Assembly: GCA_020632795.1 (NCBI GenBank)
Contig: JACKEV010000009.1
Coordinates: 372,001-436,000, forward strand
Length of the DNA stretch: 64,000 bases
Origin: Alphaproteobacteria bacterium
Lineage (GTDB): Bacteria > Myxococcota_A > UBA796 > CAJQPC01
Direction: 5' to 3'
Below are positions 35,267 to 43,283 of this stretch, in pieces; position 1 is the stretch's first letter; each line of letters starts with the position of its first letter. The notes beneath the pieces were generated by a model. The model ran no database searches. It was given only the letters and a program-made list of their open reading frames with translations, and had not been told where the DNA came from. The translations under genes and the position numbers were made by a program.

Positions 35267-37231
35267 TCACAGCGAACGGAGGTAGGCCACCAGGTCGTCC
35301 ATCTCCTGCTCGGAGAGCGAGGAGGTGTCGCCCATCTCACCGCCGCGGGCCGTCTCCAGCACGCCGCGCAGCGAGGGGGCGCTGCCGGTGTGCAGGTAGG
35401 GGGCCGTGGCGGCGACGCCGATGAGGCTGGGCGTGGCGACGCCGTTGACGCCGTACATGTCGTGCTTGTCGCCGTCGGTGTACAGCGGGGCGGGGTGGCA
35501 GGACGAGCAGGCCACATCCTCGCGCTCGAAGATGGCCTGGCCGCGGGTCACCGCCTCGGTCTGCGCGCCCTTGTCCTTGTGGTCGACGTCCCGGCTCCAG
35601 TCCACGTAGGCCTCGATGTACTCGGCCTGGGTGCGGCTGAGGTCGTCGCCGCCCATGCGCGACTGGGAGGTGATCATGGCCTCGTCGGCCACGCTGGAGA
35701 CCTCGTCGAACCAGGTGACCGGCTCGGTGAGGGAGACCTGGCCCGCGAGGGAGGGCACCTGGCGGGGCAGCCCGTCCAGGTTCCAGGTCAGGCCGTCGGT
35801 GCGGCCGTCGAAGTGGCAGGTGGAGCAGGACACGCCCGCGCTGGTGGTGGACATGCGGGTGTCGACCGCGCTGAAGAACAGGCGGCGGCCGGTCTGCACG
35901 TCACCGGGCAGGGCGCGGTCCGACAGCGCGAGCGCGTCGGCGCCCTGGAAGCTCGGGGTGGACTCGAACTCCTGACGGCGGTTCTCCCGCGCGGCGTCCC
36001 GGGCGCCGTCGAAGTCCACCGGCTCGATGGAGTGCTGGATGCCGCTGTGGGCCCACAGGGTGCTGTCGTCGGTGAACACCAGGCCCTGGGGCATGGTGGA
36101 CAGGCCGACGAAGGCCGAGGCGTTGCTGCCGAAGCGGTCGTCGATGATGGACTCGGGGCCGCGGGAGAAGCCCGTGTCCGCGAAGTCCACCATGGCCGTG
36201 CGCCCGAAGCCGCCGTTCAGGTCGTCGCTGTGATCCTTGGAGATCCGACGGGTCATCGCCGCCACCGCCTGGGAGCCCTCCATCGCGACCATCGCGACGT
36301 CGCCGTCGGGGGACCAGGTGACCGCCGCGGGGTAGCTGCGCACGGTGGGGAACAGCTCCTCCAGCTCGACGAAGCCGACCACGAAGGTGACCTCGGACTC
36401 GTCCATCTCCGGCTGGCCCTTCGAGTCGAGGGGCACCGTCATGACCGCGGCGTTGAACCGGCCGAAGCGCTCGCCGCCGGAGACCGAGCCGTAGCTGCCG
36501 CCGGGCTCGTCCATCTCGGAGCTGATGTCGGAGAGGTTGTCGACCCACAGCATCGGGACCGCCAGCACCTCGCCGTCGGGGGAGATGGCCGGGTCGCCGG
36601 TGAGGCGCGGGGTCAGCTCGACGATGACCTCGGAGTCGGGCGCGGTGCTGTCCACCGAGGGCATGGGGAGCTGCTGCATCTCGCCGGAGCGGAGGTCGAT
36701 GTGGGTGAGCCGGGCGCCGAAGGTGGAGCCTACGAAGAGGGAGCGGCCGTCGGGCTCCAGCGCGAGCCAGCGGGGCTCCTGGGTGACCGTCCAGCGGCGG
36801 GTCACCTCGAAGCTGGAGAGGTCCAGCTCGATGACCTCGTCCTGCTGGGAGAGGGTGACGAAGGCGCGGGAGCCGGCCTCGTCGGTCACGACGCCGAAGG
36901 GCTCGGCGCCGACCTGGACGGTGCGCTCGACCTCCAGGGTGTTCGCGTCGACCACGGCCAGGGCGCGCTCGGTGCGCAGGGTGACCAGCAGGCGGTCGCC
37001 GGCGCGGGCGACGCGGGTGGGCTCGCCCTCCAGCACGACCTCGGTGACCGACTCGGTGTCGACGTCGAAGCGGGAGAGGCCGTCGATCGCCGGGTTCACG
37101 GCGAAGACGGACTTGTGGTCGGCGGAGGTGACAGCGGTGGCGCTGCCGGTGGCGAAGAGGTTGTCGTCAAGACCCTGGTTGCAGCCGAGCAGGGCGAGCA
37201 GGGGAACGACGCTGGCGACGGTGCGAGACAT
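35267..37231 (-). CDS. Lipoprotein with beta-propeller and dihaem cytochrome c peroxidase/MauG-like domain
   Basis: 654 residues with lipobox LLGC (Cys17). Residues about 30–430 form a YVTN-type propeller (ALAVVDANTLEVERTVQVGAEPFGVV, DEVIELDLSSFEVTRRW). The C-terminal domain has two haem-c motifs, CSTCHFDGRTDG (near 467) and CSSCHPAPLYTDGDKHD (near 574), and ATAPYLHTGSAPSLRGVLE, as in dihaem peroxidases. Such proteins are exported and use periplasmic haem attachment. The substrate could be peroxide or a protein, as in MauG. Confidence 0.82.
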   Translation of the reverse strand: MSRTVASVVPLLALLGCNQGLDDNLFATGSATAVTSADHKSVFAVNPAIDGLSRFDVDTESVTEVVLEGEPTRVARAGDRLLVTLRTERALAVVDANTLEVERTVQVGAEPFGVVTDEAGSRAFVTLSQQDEVIELDLSSFEVTRRWTVTQEPRWLALEPDGRSLFVGSTFGARLTHIDLRSGEMQQLPMPSVDSTAPDSEVIVELTPRLTGDPAISPDGEVLAVPMLWVDNLSDISSEMDEPGGSYGSVSGGERFGRFNAAVMTVPLDSKGQPEMDESEVTFVVGFVELEELFPTVRSYPAAVTWSPDGDVAMVAMEGSQAVAAMTRRISKDHSDDLNGGFGRTAMVDFADTGFSRGPESIIDDRFGSNASAFVGLSTMPQGLVFTDDSTLWAHSGIQHSIEPVDFDGARDAARENRRQEFESTPSFQGADALALSDRALPGDVQTGRRLFFSAVDTRMSTTSAGVSCSTCHFDGRTDGLTWNLDGLPRQVPSLAGQVSLTEPVTWFDEVSSVADEAMITSQSRMGGDDLSRTQAEYIEAYVDWSRDVDHKDKGAQTEAVTRGQAIFEREDVACSSCHPAPLYTDGDKHDMYGVNGVATPSLIGVAATAPYLHTGSAPSLRGVLETARGGEMGDTSSLSEQEMDDLVAYLRSL

Positions 37232-37242
37232 TGTGCAGGCTC

Positions 37243-37425
37243 CTAAGCGGAAACGGGCTCCGGCGAGGGGGTCGTGCCCAGTGACCCCGATGCCGCCCAG
37301 CGTAGCACGCCGGTTCGGGGGGTCAGGCCCGGAATCCGCAGAACACGACCGATCGCAGGCGCGCGCCCGAGAAGGGCGAGCAGCAGGGTGAGCCAGCGGG
37401 GGAACGGGACGGGCGGAGTGGACAC
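37243..37425 (-). CDS. Possible small membrane protein
   Basis: A 60-residue reading from GTG 37425 with AGGAGG well placed upstream (the motif lies in 37430–37437). It has one hydrophobic stretch (FPRWLTLLLALLG) and ends 11 bases from the start of the peroxidase gene, in the same direction. The C-terminal half has no recognisable fold. It fills most of the 318-base space 37232–37549, in which I see nothing else. Confidence 0.35.
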   Translation of the reverse strand: MSTPPVPFPRWLTLLLALLGRAPAIGRVLRIPGLTPRTGVLRWAASGSLGTTPSPEPVSA

Positions 37426-37549
37426 GAGGGCCTCCTCGGGGAGACGTTCAAGCAAGGAGCGTGCCGGGCCCTGGCGGGCCCTGTGGGCCGATCGGGAATC
37501 AAGACCGTGACATCGCTGTCCTTGGAGACACCGCGGCGCGGTGAAAGGT

Positions 37550-39112
37550 TCACCCTGAGGGCAACGGTTGGCGGCGCGGGATCTCAAGGACAAAGCGCGC
37601 GCCGCCCAGCTCCGTGGAGCGGCCGTCGTGCCGAAGATGCCCGTGGTGACGCTCGGCGACGCCTCTGGCGATGGCCAGCCCCAGGCCGGTGCCGGGGCGG
37701 GGGGACTGCCGCGATCGCCCGGTGACGAAGGGCTCGAAGAGGCGGGGGGCGATGGCCTCGGGCACGCCCGGGCCGTCGTCGTCCAGCTCCACGCGCACGG
37801 CCTCGGGCTCCTCGGACACCCGGATCGCGATCCGCCCGGCCCCGGCCAGCGCGGCGTTCTCCACCAGGATGCCGATGAGCCGGGCGAGCTGGCCCAGGTC
37901 GCCCTCCACCGGCGGGGCCTCGCCGGAGACGGTGATCTCGGGCATGGGATCGAGCGGCAGGGCCTGGCGGACCTCGGAGGCGGCCATCGAGGCGGCGCCG
38001 GTCAGGTCCACCGGGCGCAGGGAGAGGGGCTCGGGGCGGCCGTACTCCAGCAGGTCGTCGGCGAAGTGGGCGGCCCGGCGGACCTGCTGGCGGATCTCGT
38101 CGAGGGTGGCGGGGTCGGCGCCCTGGCGCTCCAGCAAGGTGGTGGCGGCGGTGATCACCCCCAGGGGGTTGCGCACCTCGTGGGCGACCGCGCTGGCCAG
38201 GGTGCCGATCTCGGCGAGGCGCCCGGCGTGCTCGGCGCGGGCCTCGCTCTCGGCCAGCGCGCGGGTGATGCCCTCCACCCCGCCCTTGCCGGCGAAGAAG
38301 CTCGCCGCGAGCTGGCCCCGGGCCCAGAACAGCAGCGGCTGGCCCACCAGGACCACCAGGAACAGCAGGAACGCCGCGCCCCAGGAGTACGAGGCCCCGC
38401 CGCCGACCTTGGTGACCCACAACGCCAGCAGCAGGAACAGGGTGGAGAGCAGCGCGGCGATCAGGGAGTAGCGCAGCGAGGCGTCGACGAAGCGCCCGAA
38501 GTCGGGGAGGCGGGTGGACTGGACGACCCAGGCCAGCAGGGCCAGCGAGCCCAGCACCATGTAGAGGCCGGCCGGGTAGGGGTGCGCCGTCATCATGAGC
38601 AGGATGTTGGTCCCGCCCCCGAAGGTGCCCAGGACCCCGGCGAAGAGCAGGTAGCGGGCCCGCTCCCGCTCGCCGTCGCTCAGCTCGGGCAGGGCCCGCC
38701 ACAGGCGCAGCAGCGGGACCAGGGAGGCGACGCCGGCCAGGGCGAACATCGGCCCCCACAGCGGGCCGGGGGTGGTGCCGCCGTCCTGCAGGAAGAGGCC
38801 CTGCGGGAGCGCCCCCAGGGCGGTCATCCCCACCGCGCCGACGTAGAAGAGGCCGACGAGCCGGGTGTGCCAGCGCAGGTCCTCGCTGACCGCGTGCAGG
38901 TAGGCGGCGGGCACGAAGAAGCCGACCATGAGCAGGGACTCCCCGACGCGCCGCGTGTCGGGGTCCACCGCCAGCAGCAGGCTGGTCGCCCAGGCCACCA
39001 GGGAGAGGCAGTAGGCCCCCACCCCGCGCCGGCCCCAGCGGAAGGCCAGCGCCGCCAGGAGCGCCGCCACGGTGAGGATCGGGACGAGCGAGGGGATGAA
39101 CAGCCGGGTCAT
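37550..39112 (-). CDS. Membrane sensor histidine kinase
   Basis: 520 residues. The N-terminal 270 residues hold about seven membrane helices of a 7TM-type sensor region. The kinase core follows with an H-box AHEVRNPLGVITAA (phosphorylated His), an N-box region with VENAALAG, the G1 motif DDDGPGVPEAI and the G2 motif PGTGLGLAIARG. A catalytic ATPase domain therefore looks intact. No response regulator lies beside it, so it is an orphan. The product would act in a two-component pathway. Confidence 0.85.
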   Translation of the reverse strand: MTRLFIPSLVPILTVAALLAALAFRWGRRGVGAYCLSLVAWATSLLLAVDPDTRRVGESLLMVGFFVPAAYLHAVSEDLRWHTRLVGLFYVGAVGMTALGALPQGLFLQDGGTTPGPLWGPMFALAGVASLVPLLRLWRALPELSDGERERARYLLFAGVLGTFGGGTNILLMMTAHPYPAGLYMVLGSLALLAWVVQSTRLPDFGRFVDASLRYSLIAALLSTLFLLLALWVTKVGGGASYSWGAAFLLFLVVLVGQPLLFWARGQLAASFFAGKGGVEGITRALAESEARAEHAGRLAEIGTLASAVAHEVRNPLGVITAATTLLERQGADPATLDEIRQQVRRAAHFADDLLEYGRPEPLSLRPVDLTGAASMAASEVRQALPLDPMPEITVSGEAPPVEGDLGQLARLIGILVENAALAGAGRIAIRVSEEPEAVRVELDDDGPGVPEAIAPRLFEPFVTGRSRQSPRPGTGLGLAIARGVAERHHGHLRHDGRSTELGGARFVLEIPRRQPLPSG

Positions 39113-39191
39113 GCCCCCCGCCTAACCGCGCGCCCCCGCGCGCGGACAGGGTATATGGGAGCAGATCGCCCCCCACCGCAGGAGATGCCTG

Positions 39192-40145
39192 ATGCGTCGT
39201 CCCGTCCTCGTGCTCCTCGCCCTGTCGTCGGCCTGCAGCGCGCCCCCCCCGGCCCCCGAGGGGCTCGACGCCTCGACCTCGTACATGGTGCGGGAGTTCT
39301 ACCAGGATGATCCGACCTTCCAGGCCGGCGTGCAGGGCTTCATGGCCTGGTACGAGGCCGAGGGCTACCTGCTGGTGGGCGAGGCCGCCGACACCTCCAA
39401 CACCGACTCCTTCACCATCGGCGACCTCTCCGACGAGGACATCGCCGACCTGCCGCTCTCCCCGGAGATCATCGTCGACGGCGAGACCGGCGAGACCGCC
39501 GCGCGGGCCGTGGGCAACTCCAAGGGGGTCGTCTCGCTGGCCGAGATGCAGTGCACCTGGACCGAGGCCGAGGCCTGGCTGCTGCGCTCCGACCAGAACA
39601 ACATCTTCCCCGACGACTTCGAGGGCTACGAGCGCGACTACCTGACCGGGCGCGGCACCTTCGCGGACGCCTCGGCCGGCGACGAGTACGACCCCATCGA
39701 CGCGCCCCTGGACCCCTTCGCCGACGGCTTCGACGGCGGCCCCTACGCGCGCTCCCTGCTCCAGACCGTGAACCAGGTCGACCCCTCGGCGGTGCTGTTC
39801 GCGGACCTGCCGGCCTACGAGATGAACCTGGACCTGCGCCACGGCCGCTACGAGGTCGAGGGCGAGGAGCTGGGCGTGCTGGCCATCCTCACCTTCAACG
39901 TGGACGCCGCCTGGGACGAGGGCGGCGGCAACGGCCTCATCCAGTCCTACAGCGTGGAGATCAACGTCGAGCGGCCCGAGGGGCGGACCCTGCGCATGCT
40001 CGCGGTGTGGGCCGAGCCCTTCGGCGGCGGCATCGAGCCCGACTCTCCGCTGGCGCTCAACTACGCGGTCAACAAGTCGCTCAGCGCGTCGAACCGGCTC
40101 AGCGAGATCTGCGCGGGCGAGGCCGAGGTGCCCGACGAGGAATGA
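39192..40145 (+). CDS. Lipoprotein, paralogue of the one at 13529–14302
   Basis: 317 residues, lipobox SSAC (Cys15), acidic mature part. It shares several blocks with the 13529 lipoprotein: DDPTFQ...FMAWYE near the start, FTIGDLSDEDIADLPL, and a C-terminal YSVEINVERPEGRTLRMLAVWAEPFGGG. GGAG lies 8 bases before ATG 39192. The function is unknown; it is probably a periplasm-facing or surface protein. It is divergent from the histidine kinase gene. Confidence 0.72.
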   Translation: MRRPVLVLLALSSACSAPPPAPEGLDASTSYMVREFYQDDPTFQAGVQGFMAWYEAEGYLLVGEAADTSNTDSFTIGDLSDEDIADLPLSPEIIVDGETGETAARAVGNSKGVVSLAEMQCTWTEAEAWLLRSDQNNIFPDDFEGYERDYLTGRGTFADASAGDEYDPIDAPLDPFADGFDGGPYARSLLQTVNQVDPSAVLFADLPAYEMNLDLRHGRYEVEGEELGVLAILTFNVDAAWDEGGGNGLIQSYSVEINVERPEGRTLRMLAVWAEPFGGGIEPDSPLALNYAVNKSLSASNRLSEICAGEAEVPDEE

Positions 40146-40152
40146 GGTAGAG

Positions 40153-40169
40153 TCGGGGCGCAACCCCGA
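40153..40169 (+). other. Hairpin in the leader of the R-body genes
   Basis: TCGGGG (40153–40158), loop CGCAA, CCCCGA (40164–40169) form a 6-bp stem ending 9 bases before ATG 40179, and its base overlaps GAGGTG, the likely ribosome site. TAGAGT at 40148 could be a -10 element. It may tune translation of the RebB-like protein. Confidence 0.35.
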
Positions 40170-40178
40170 GGTGCCTCC

Positions 40179-40445
40179 ATGGCGGATCCGACCACTGTAA
40201 ACTCGCAGGTCACAGACGCGGTGACCCAGACCAACACCAAGGTGCTGGGGGAGGCGCCCGCGATGGCCCTCGCCAGCGTCTACCAGGCCACTGCACAGGC
40301 CCTCGCTGTCGCAGCGCAGAACGCGACGGCCGCCCAGCAGAACGCCAACACGGTGCTCCAGGCCACGACGGCCGAGGGCGTGGCCCGTATCCTCCAGTCG
40401 ACCGGCGCCGCGCCGTCCGGCGGCAAGAAGAAGAAGGAGGACTGA
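40179..40445 (+). CDS. RebB-family R-body protein
   Basis: 88 residues. The sequence TVNSQVTDAVTQTNTKVLGEAP, followed by AMALASVYQATAQALAVAAQNA and TAAQQNANTVLQATTAEGV, matches the RebB (killing trait) family closely, including the helical pattern of small repeated Ala/Gln/Asn residues. R-body proteins polymerise into coiled ribbons that unroll under acid or other triggers. The C-terminal GGKKKKED tail is lysine-rich. The TGA overlaps the next ATG (TGATG). Only one clear RebB copy lies here, so the function may be structural or toxin-like. Confidence 0.83.
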   Translation: MADPTTVNSQVTDAVTQTNTKVLGEAPAMALASVYQATAQALAVAAQNATAAQQNANTVLQATTAEGVARILQSTGAAPSGGKKKKED

Positions 40446-40735
40446 TGGCGTATCCCGGCACCGACACGTTCCGGCCCGGCGCCCTGGCCGCGCCCGTCAT
40501 CGCCCACGCCTGGGCCCTGGCGGTCCTCGACGCGGTGGCGAACCTGCGCGCCAACTACACCCTCGCCGCGGCGGACGTCGCCCGTGGGCTCGCCGATCGC
40601 AGCCCGGATGATGTCGAGATGGCCCTCAAGGCGGTCGAGGGCGCGACCCAGCAGCTCGCCCAGGTCACCGCTCAGGCTCTGGAGACCCTGGACGCGCTCG
40701 ATCGCTTCTCGGAGGTGGAGCGGCCGGGAGGCTGA
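40445..40735 (+). CDS. Small helical protein cotranscribed with the RebB-like gene
   Basis: 96 residues, ATG 40445 overlapping the previous stop, with AAGGAGG ahead. It is predicted all-helical and Ala-rich (HAWALAVLDAVANLRANYTLAAADVARGLA, ALKAVEGATQQLAQVTAQALETL). It may be a second R-body subunit or assembly factor. I cannot place it in a named Reb family. Its end overlaps a convergent gene by 71 bases. Confidence 0.65.
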   Translation: MAYPGTDTFRPGALAAPVIAHAWALAVLDAVANLRANYTLAAADVARGLADRSPDDVEMALKAVEGATQQLAQVTAQALETLDALDRFSEVERPGG

Positions 40736-41270
40736 GGGGCAGGCCGCGTCGCCGACCCTCGTCCCACGCCACCTTCAGCAGCGGAAGCAGCGGCACGACG
40801 AGCAGCGCCCAGGCGCCCCACTGGTAGAGGCACCAGGCCGCTGCGGTGACCGCGAGCAGGGCCAGCGCCGGCCTGCGCAGCCGGGGTTCGTAGCGCTGGA
40901 GCGCGGCGGCGCCGAGCAGCAGGACCCAGACCCCCACCGCCCCCGTCGACCACCAGAGCAGCCTCGCCCCGGCGAGGACCGCGGCGACCCACAGCAGGGT
41001 GGGGACGCGGCGCCCCGCCTCGAGGACCGGGGCCGTCGGGGCGTCCTCCTCGTCCCGCATGGCCTGCTGGAAGGCCAGCTCGACCGCCATCTGGCTCTCC
41101 AGGCGGCGATCGGCCCGATCCGCCCGGAGGACAGCGAGCGCGAGCCAGGCGGTCAGGGGGACGCCGACCGCGACGAGGAAGCCGACGGGGCCGGCGAAGA
41201 AGGTGGAGGCGAACGCGCCGCAGATCACCAGGCTCATCACGACACCGGCGATGGGTTGGCTCGCGCTCAT
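40665..41270 (-). CDS. Multi-pass membrane protein
   Basis: 201 residues with about four to five membrane segments: MSLVICGAFASTFFAGPVGFL, GVPLTAWLALAVLRADRADRR, LLWVAAVLAGARLLWW, VGVWVLLLGAAALQ, and AWCLYQWGAWALLVVPLLPLL. No family motif is visible. The tail overlaps the R-body partner gene over 71 bases in opposite frame, so one of the two 3' ends may be longer than reality. An ATG at 41285 is possible. Confidence 0.55.
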   Translation of the reverse strand: MSASQPIAGVVMSLVICGAFASTFFAGPVGFLVAVGVPLTAWLALAVLRADRADRRLESQMAVELAFQQAMRDEEDAPTAPVLEAGRRVPTLLWVAAVLAGARLLWWSTGAVGVWVLLLGAAALQRYEPRLRRPALALLAVTAAAWCLYQWGAWALLVVPLLPLLKVAWDEGRRRGLPLSLPAAPPPRSDRARPGSPEPER

Positions 41271-41310
41271 GCCGACAGGATACACTGCCCGGCCGGAGGT
41301 GCCGTCAAGC

Positions 41311-42453
41311 GTGGAAGGTGTAGCCGAGAAGGGCGGTTTGCGCTGCGAGGTCGCGGGACGCTGCGGGGGCTGTCCCCAGATCCTCCAGCCCTACGACGCC
41401 CAGCTCCAGGCGAAGCAGCGGCGGCTCGCCGCTCTGTGGGCCGAGGCCGGGCTGCCGGCGGAGGTCGTCGAGCAGGCCACGCTCCACAGCCTGGGCCCCG
41501 GCGGCCTGCGGGACCGCGCGGACCTGGCGCTGCGCCGGGGGCCTGAGGGGGTCGCGCTCGGCCTCTGGGATCTGGCCCGGACCGAGGTGCTGGACCTGCC
41601 CCGCTGCCCTCAAGCCAGCGAGGCGCTCGGGGCCTGGCTCGCGGCGTTCCGGGCGGACCTGCCCCCGGTGGAGCGGGCCACGGTGCGGCTGCGGGTGGCC
41701 CCGGACGGGCGGCGCGGGCTCTGGCTGGACCTCGCGAACGTCGACATCAAGGGGCTCCTGGACGAGGGCGCCTGGCTCAGGCGGACCCTGCCGAGGGCCT
41801 CGGTGGAGCTGGGGCAGCGGCGCAAGGCGGTGGTGCTCCAGGACGGGGCGCTCAAGCTGGCCAAGGGCGTGCTCGGCCCCTGGTTCCGCACCTGGGTGGC
41901 GGAGGACCAGCCGGCGACGCTCTACGGCACCGTCGGCGGCTTCACGCAGCCGGGCCTGGCCGCGAACCGGGCGCTGGTGCGGCTGGCGCGGGAGGCGGCG
42001 CGGGAAACCGGGGCGCGGCGCTGGCTGGAGCTGGGCTGCGGCAACGGCAACTTCACCCTGCCGCTGGCAGCCGGGGCGGCGCATGTGGTCGCGCTGGACA
42101 GCGACCCCCTCGCGCTGCGGGCCCTCCTCCGAAGTGCCGATGAGGCGGGCCTCTCCGCGCGCATCACCACCGTGAAGGGGGGCATGGATGGCGCGCACCT
42201 CGCCCGGCTGCTGCCCGACGCGCAGGGGCTCCTGGTGGACCCGCCGCGCTCCGGGCTGGGCGGCGCGGTGGACACGCTGGCGGCGTCCGAGGCGCGGCCC
42301 GCGCACCTCATCTACGTGTCCTGCCACGCGGAGAGCCTGGTGCGCGACCTGCAGGCCCTCGCAATGCTGGGGTATCGCCCCCGCGCAGCGGTCGGGCTGG
42401 ACCAGTTCCCCCAGAGCGCCCACGCCGAGTGGGTGGTCACGGCGTCCCGGTGA
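41311..42453 (+). CDS. 23S rRNA uracil-5-methyltransferase-like (RlmC/RlmD/TrmA family)
   Basis: 380 residues, GTG start with GGAGGTG 10 bases upstream. A possible 4Fe-4S site is C12-x5-C18-x2-C21 plus a fourth Cys in DLPRC. The methyltransferase core has FTQPGLAANRALV, WLELGCGNGNFTLPLA (SAM motif I), VDPPRSGLGG, and VSCHAESLVRDLQAL with the catalytic Cys. No TRAM domain precedes it, as in RlmC. SCNPAT of the family is altered to SCHAES here. The RNA target is not certain. Confidence 0.85.
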   Translation: MEGVAEKGGLRCEVAGRCGGCPQILQPYDAQLQAKQRRLAALWAEAGLPAEVVEQATLHSLGPGGLRDRADLALRRGPEGVALGLWDLARTEVLDLPRCPQASEALGAWLAAFRADLPPVERATVRLRVAPDGRRGLWLDLANVDIKGLLDEGAWLRRTLPRASVELGQRRKAVVLQDGALKLAKGVLGPWFRTWVAEDQPATLYGTVGGFTQPGLAANRALVRLAREAARETGARRWLELGCGNGNFTLPLAAGAAHVVALDSDPLALRALLRSADEAGLSARITTVKGGMDGAHLARLLPDAQGLLVDPPRSGLGGAVDTLAASEARPAHLIYVSCHAESLVRDLQALAMLGYRPRAAVGLDQFPQSAHAEWVVTASR

Positions 42454-42496
42454 GCGTTGTTGTGGTAGAAAGAGACGGACGCCACGGGAGGGGTGC

Positions 42497-43246
42497 GTGC
42501 CGGAGCTGATCGCGTTGCGATATTCGCCCTGGTCGGAGAAGGCCCGCTGGGCCCTCGATCACCATCGGATCGACTACACGGAGACCGAGTACCTGCCCAT
42601 GCTCGGCACCCCGGTGCTGCGGTGGCGGTTGGGGCGCTGGCGGGGGCCGGTCACGGTGCCGGCCCTGGTGGACGACGGCGTGGCGCTCGGCGACTCCACC
42701 GACATCGCGCTGCACGCCGACGCCATCGGCCAGGGCCCCTCGCTGTTCCGCGTCGGGCGGGAGCGGGAGATGCAGCGCTGGGATCGCCTCGCGGAGCGGG
42801 CGATGTCGGCGGGTCGCCTGCGGGCCATCGAGCGGGTGCTCGCCGACCCGGTTGCGGTGCAGGAGAGCGTGCCCTCCACCCTCAAGGCGCTGCCCGGGCC
42901 CCTGCGCGACAGCGCCGTGCGCACCGTGGCGCAGCACCTCCGCCGCAAGTACCCCGTGGACACCCGGGACTTCGAGACCACCATGCGCGACGCCCTGCGC
43001 CAGCTCCGCGACGCGCTGGGGCCGGGGCGCTACGTCCTGGGGCGCTTCTCCTACGCGGACATCGTGATGGCCCAGATCCTCCAGTTCGTCCGCCCTCATG
43101 ATCCCGCGCGCCTGGGGCTCGGCCCCGCGAGCGTGCGCGCCTGGACCGCCAGCCTGCTGGAGGACGAGTTCGCGGATCTGCTGGCGTGGCGCGACGCGCT
43201 CTATCGGGACCATCGGTCGGCGTCGGGCTCGGACGCGCCGGCCTGA
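42497..43246 (+). CDS. Glutathione S-transferase-like protein
   Basis: 249 residues, GTG start with GGGAGG 5 bases upstream. The N-terminal thioredoxin-like domain has LIALRYSPWSEKARWALDHHRIDY and TVPALVDDGVALGDSTDIALH (cis-Pro and GST S-site). The C-terminal domain is helical, with FSYADIVMAQILQFV as the GST N-capping region. The catalytic residue is likely the Ser in YSPWSEK. Substrate unknown. Confidence 0.8.
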   Translation: MPELIALRYSPWSEKARWALDHHRIDYTETEYLPMLGTPVLRWRLGRWRGPVTVPALVDDGVALGDSTDIALHADAIGQGPSLFRVGREREMQRWDRLAERAMSAGRLRAIERVLADPVAVQESVPSTLKALPGPLRDSAVRTVAQHLRRKYPVDTRDFETTMRDALRQLRDALGPGRYVLGRFSYADIVMAQILQFVRPHDPARLGLGPASVRAWTASLLEDEFADLLAWRDALYRDHRSASGSDAPA

Positions 43247-43283
43247 CGGGCTACATTGTCGTGGGACTTATCGGAGGTCTCAC

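Noticed and set aside
37568..39310. Rightward frame of 580 residues over the histidine kinase
   Set aside because: It is antisense to a clear kinase with H-box and ATPase motifs, and has no fold pattern of its own.
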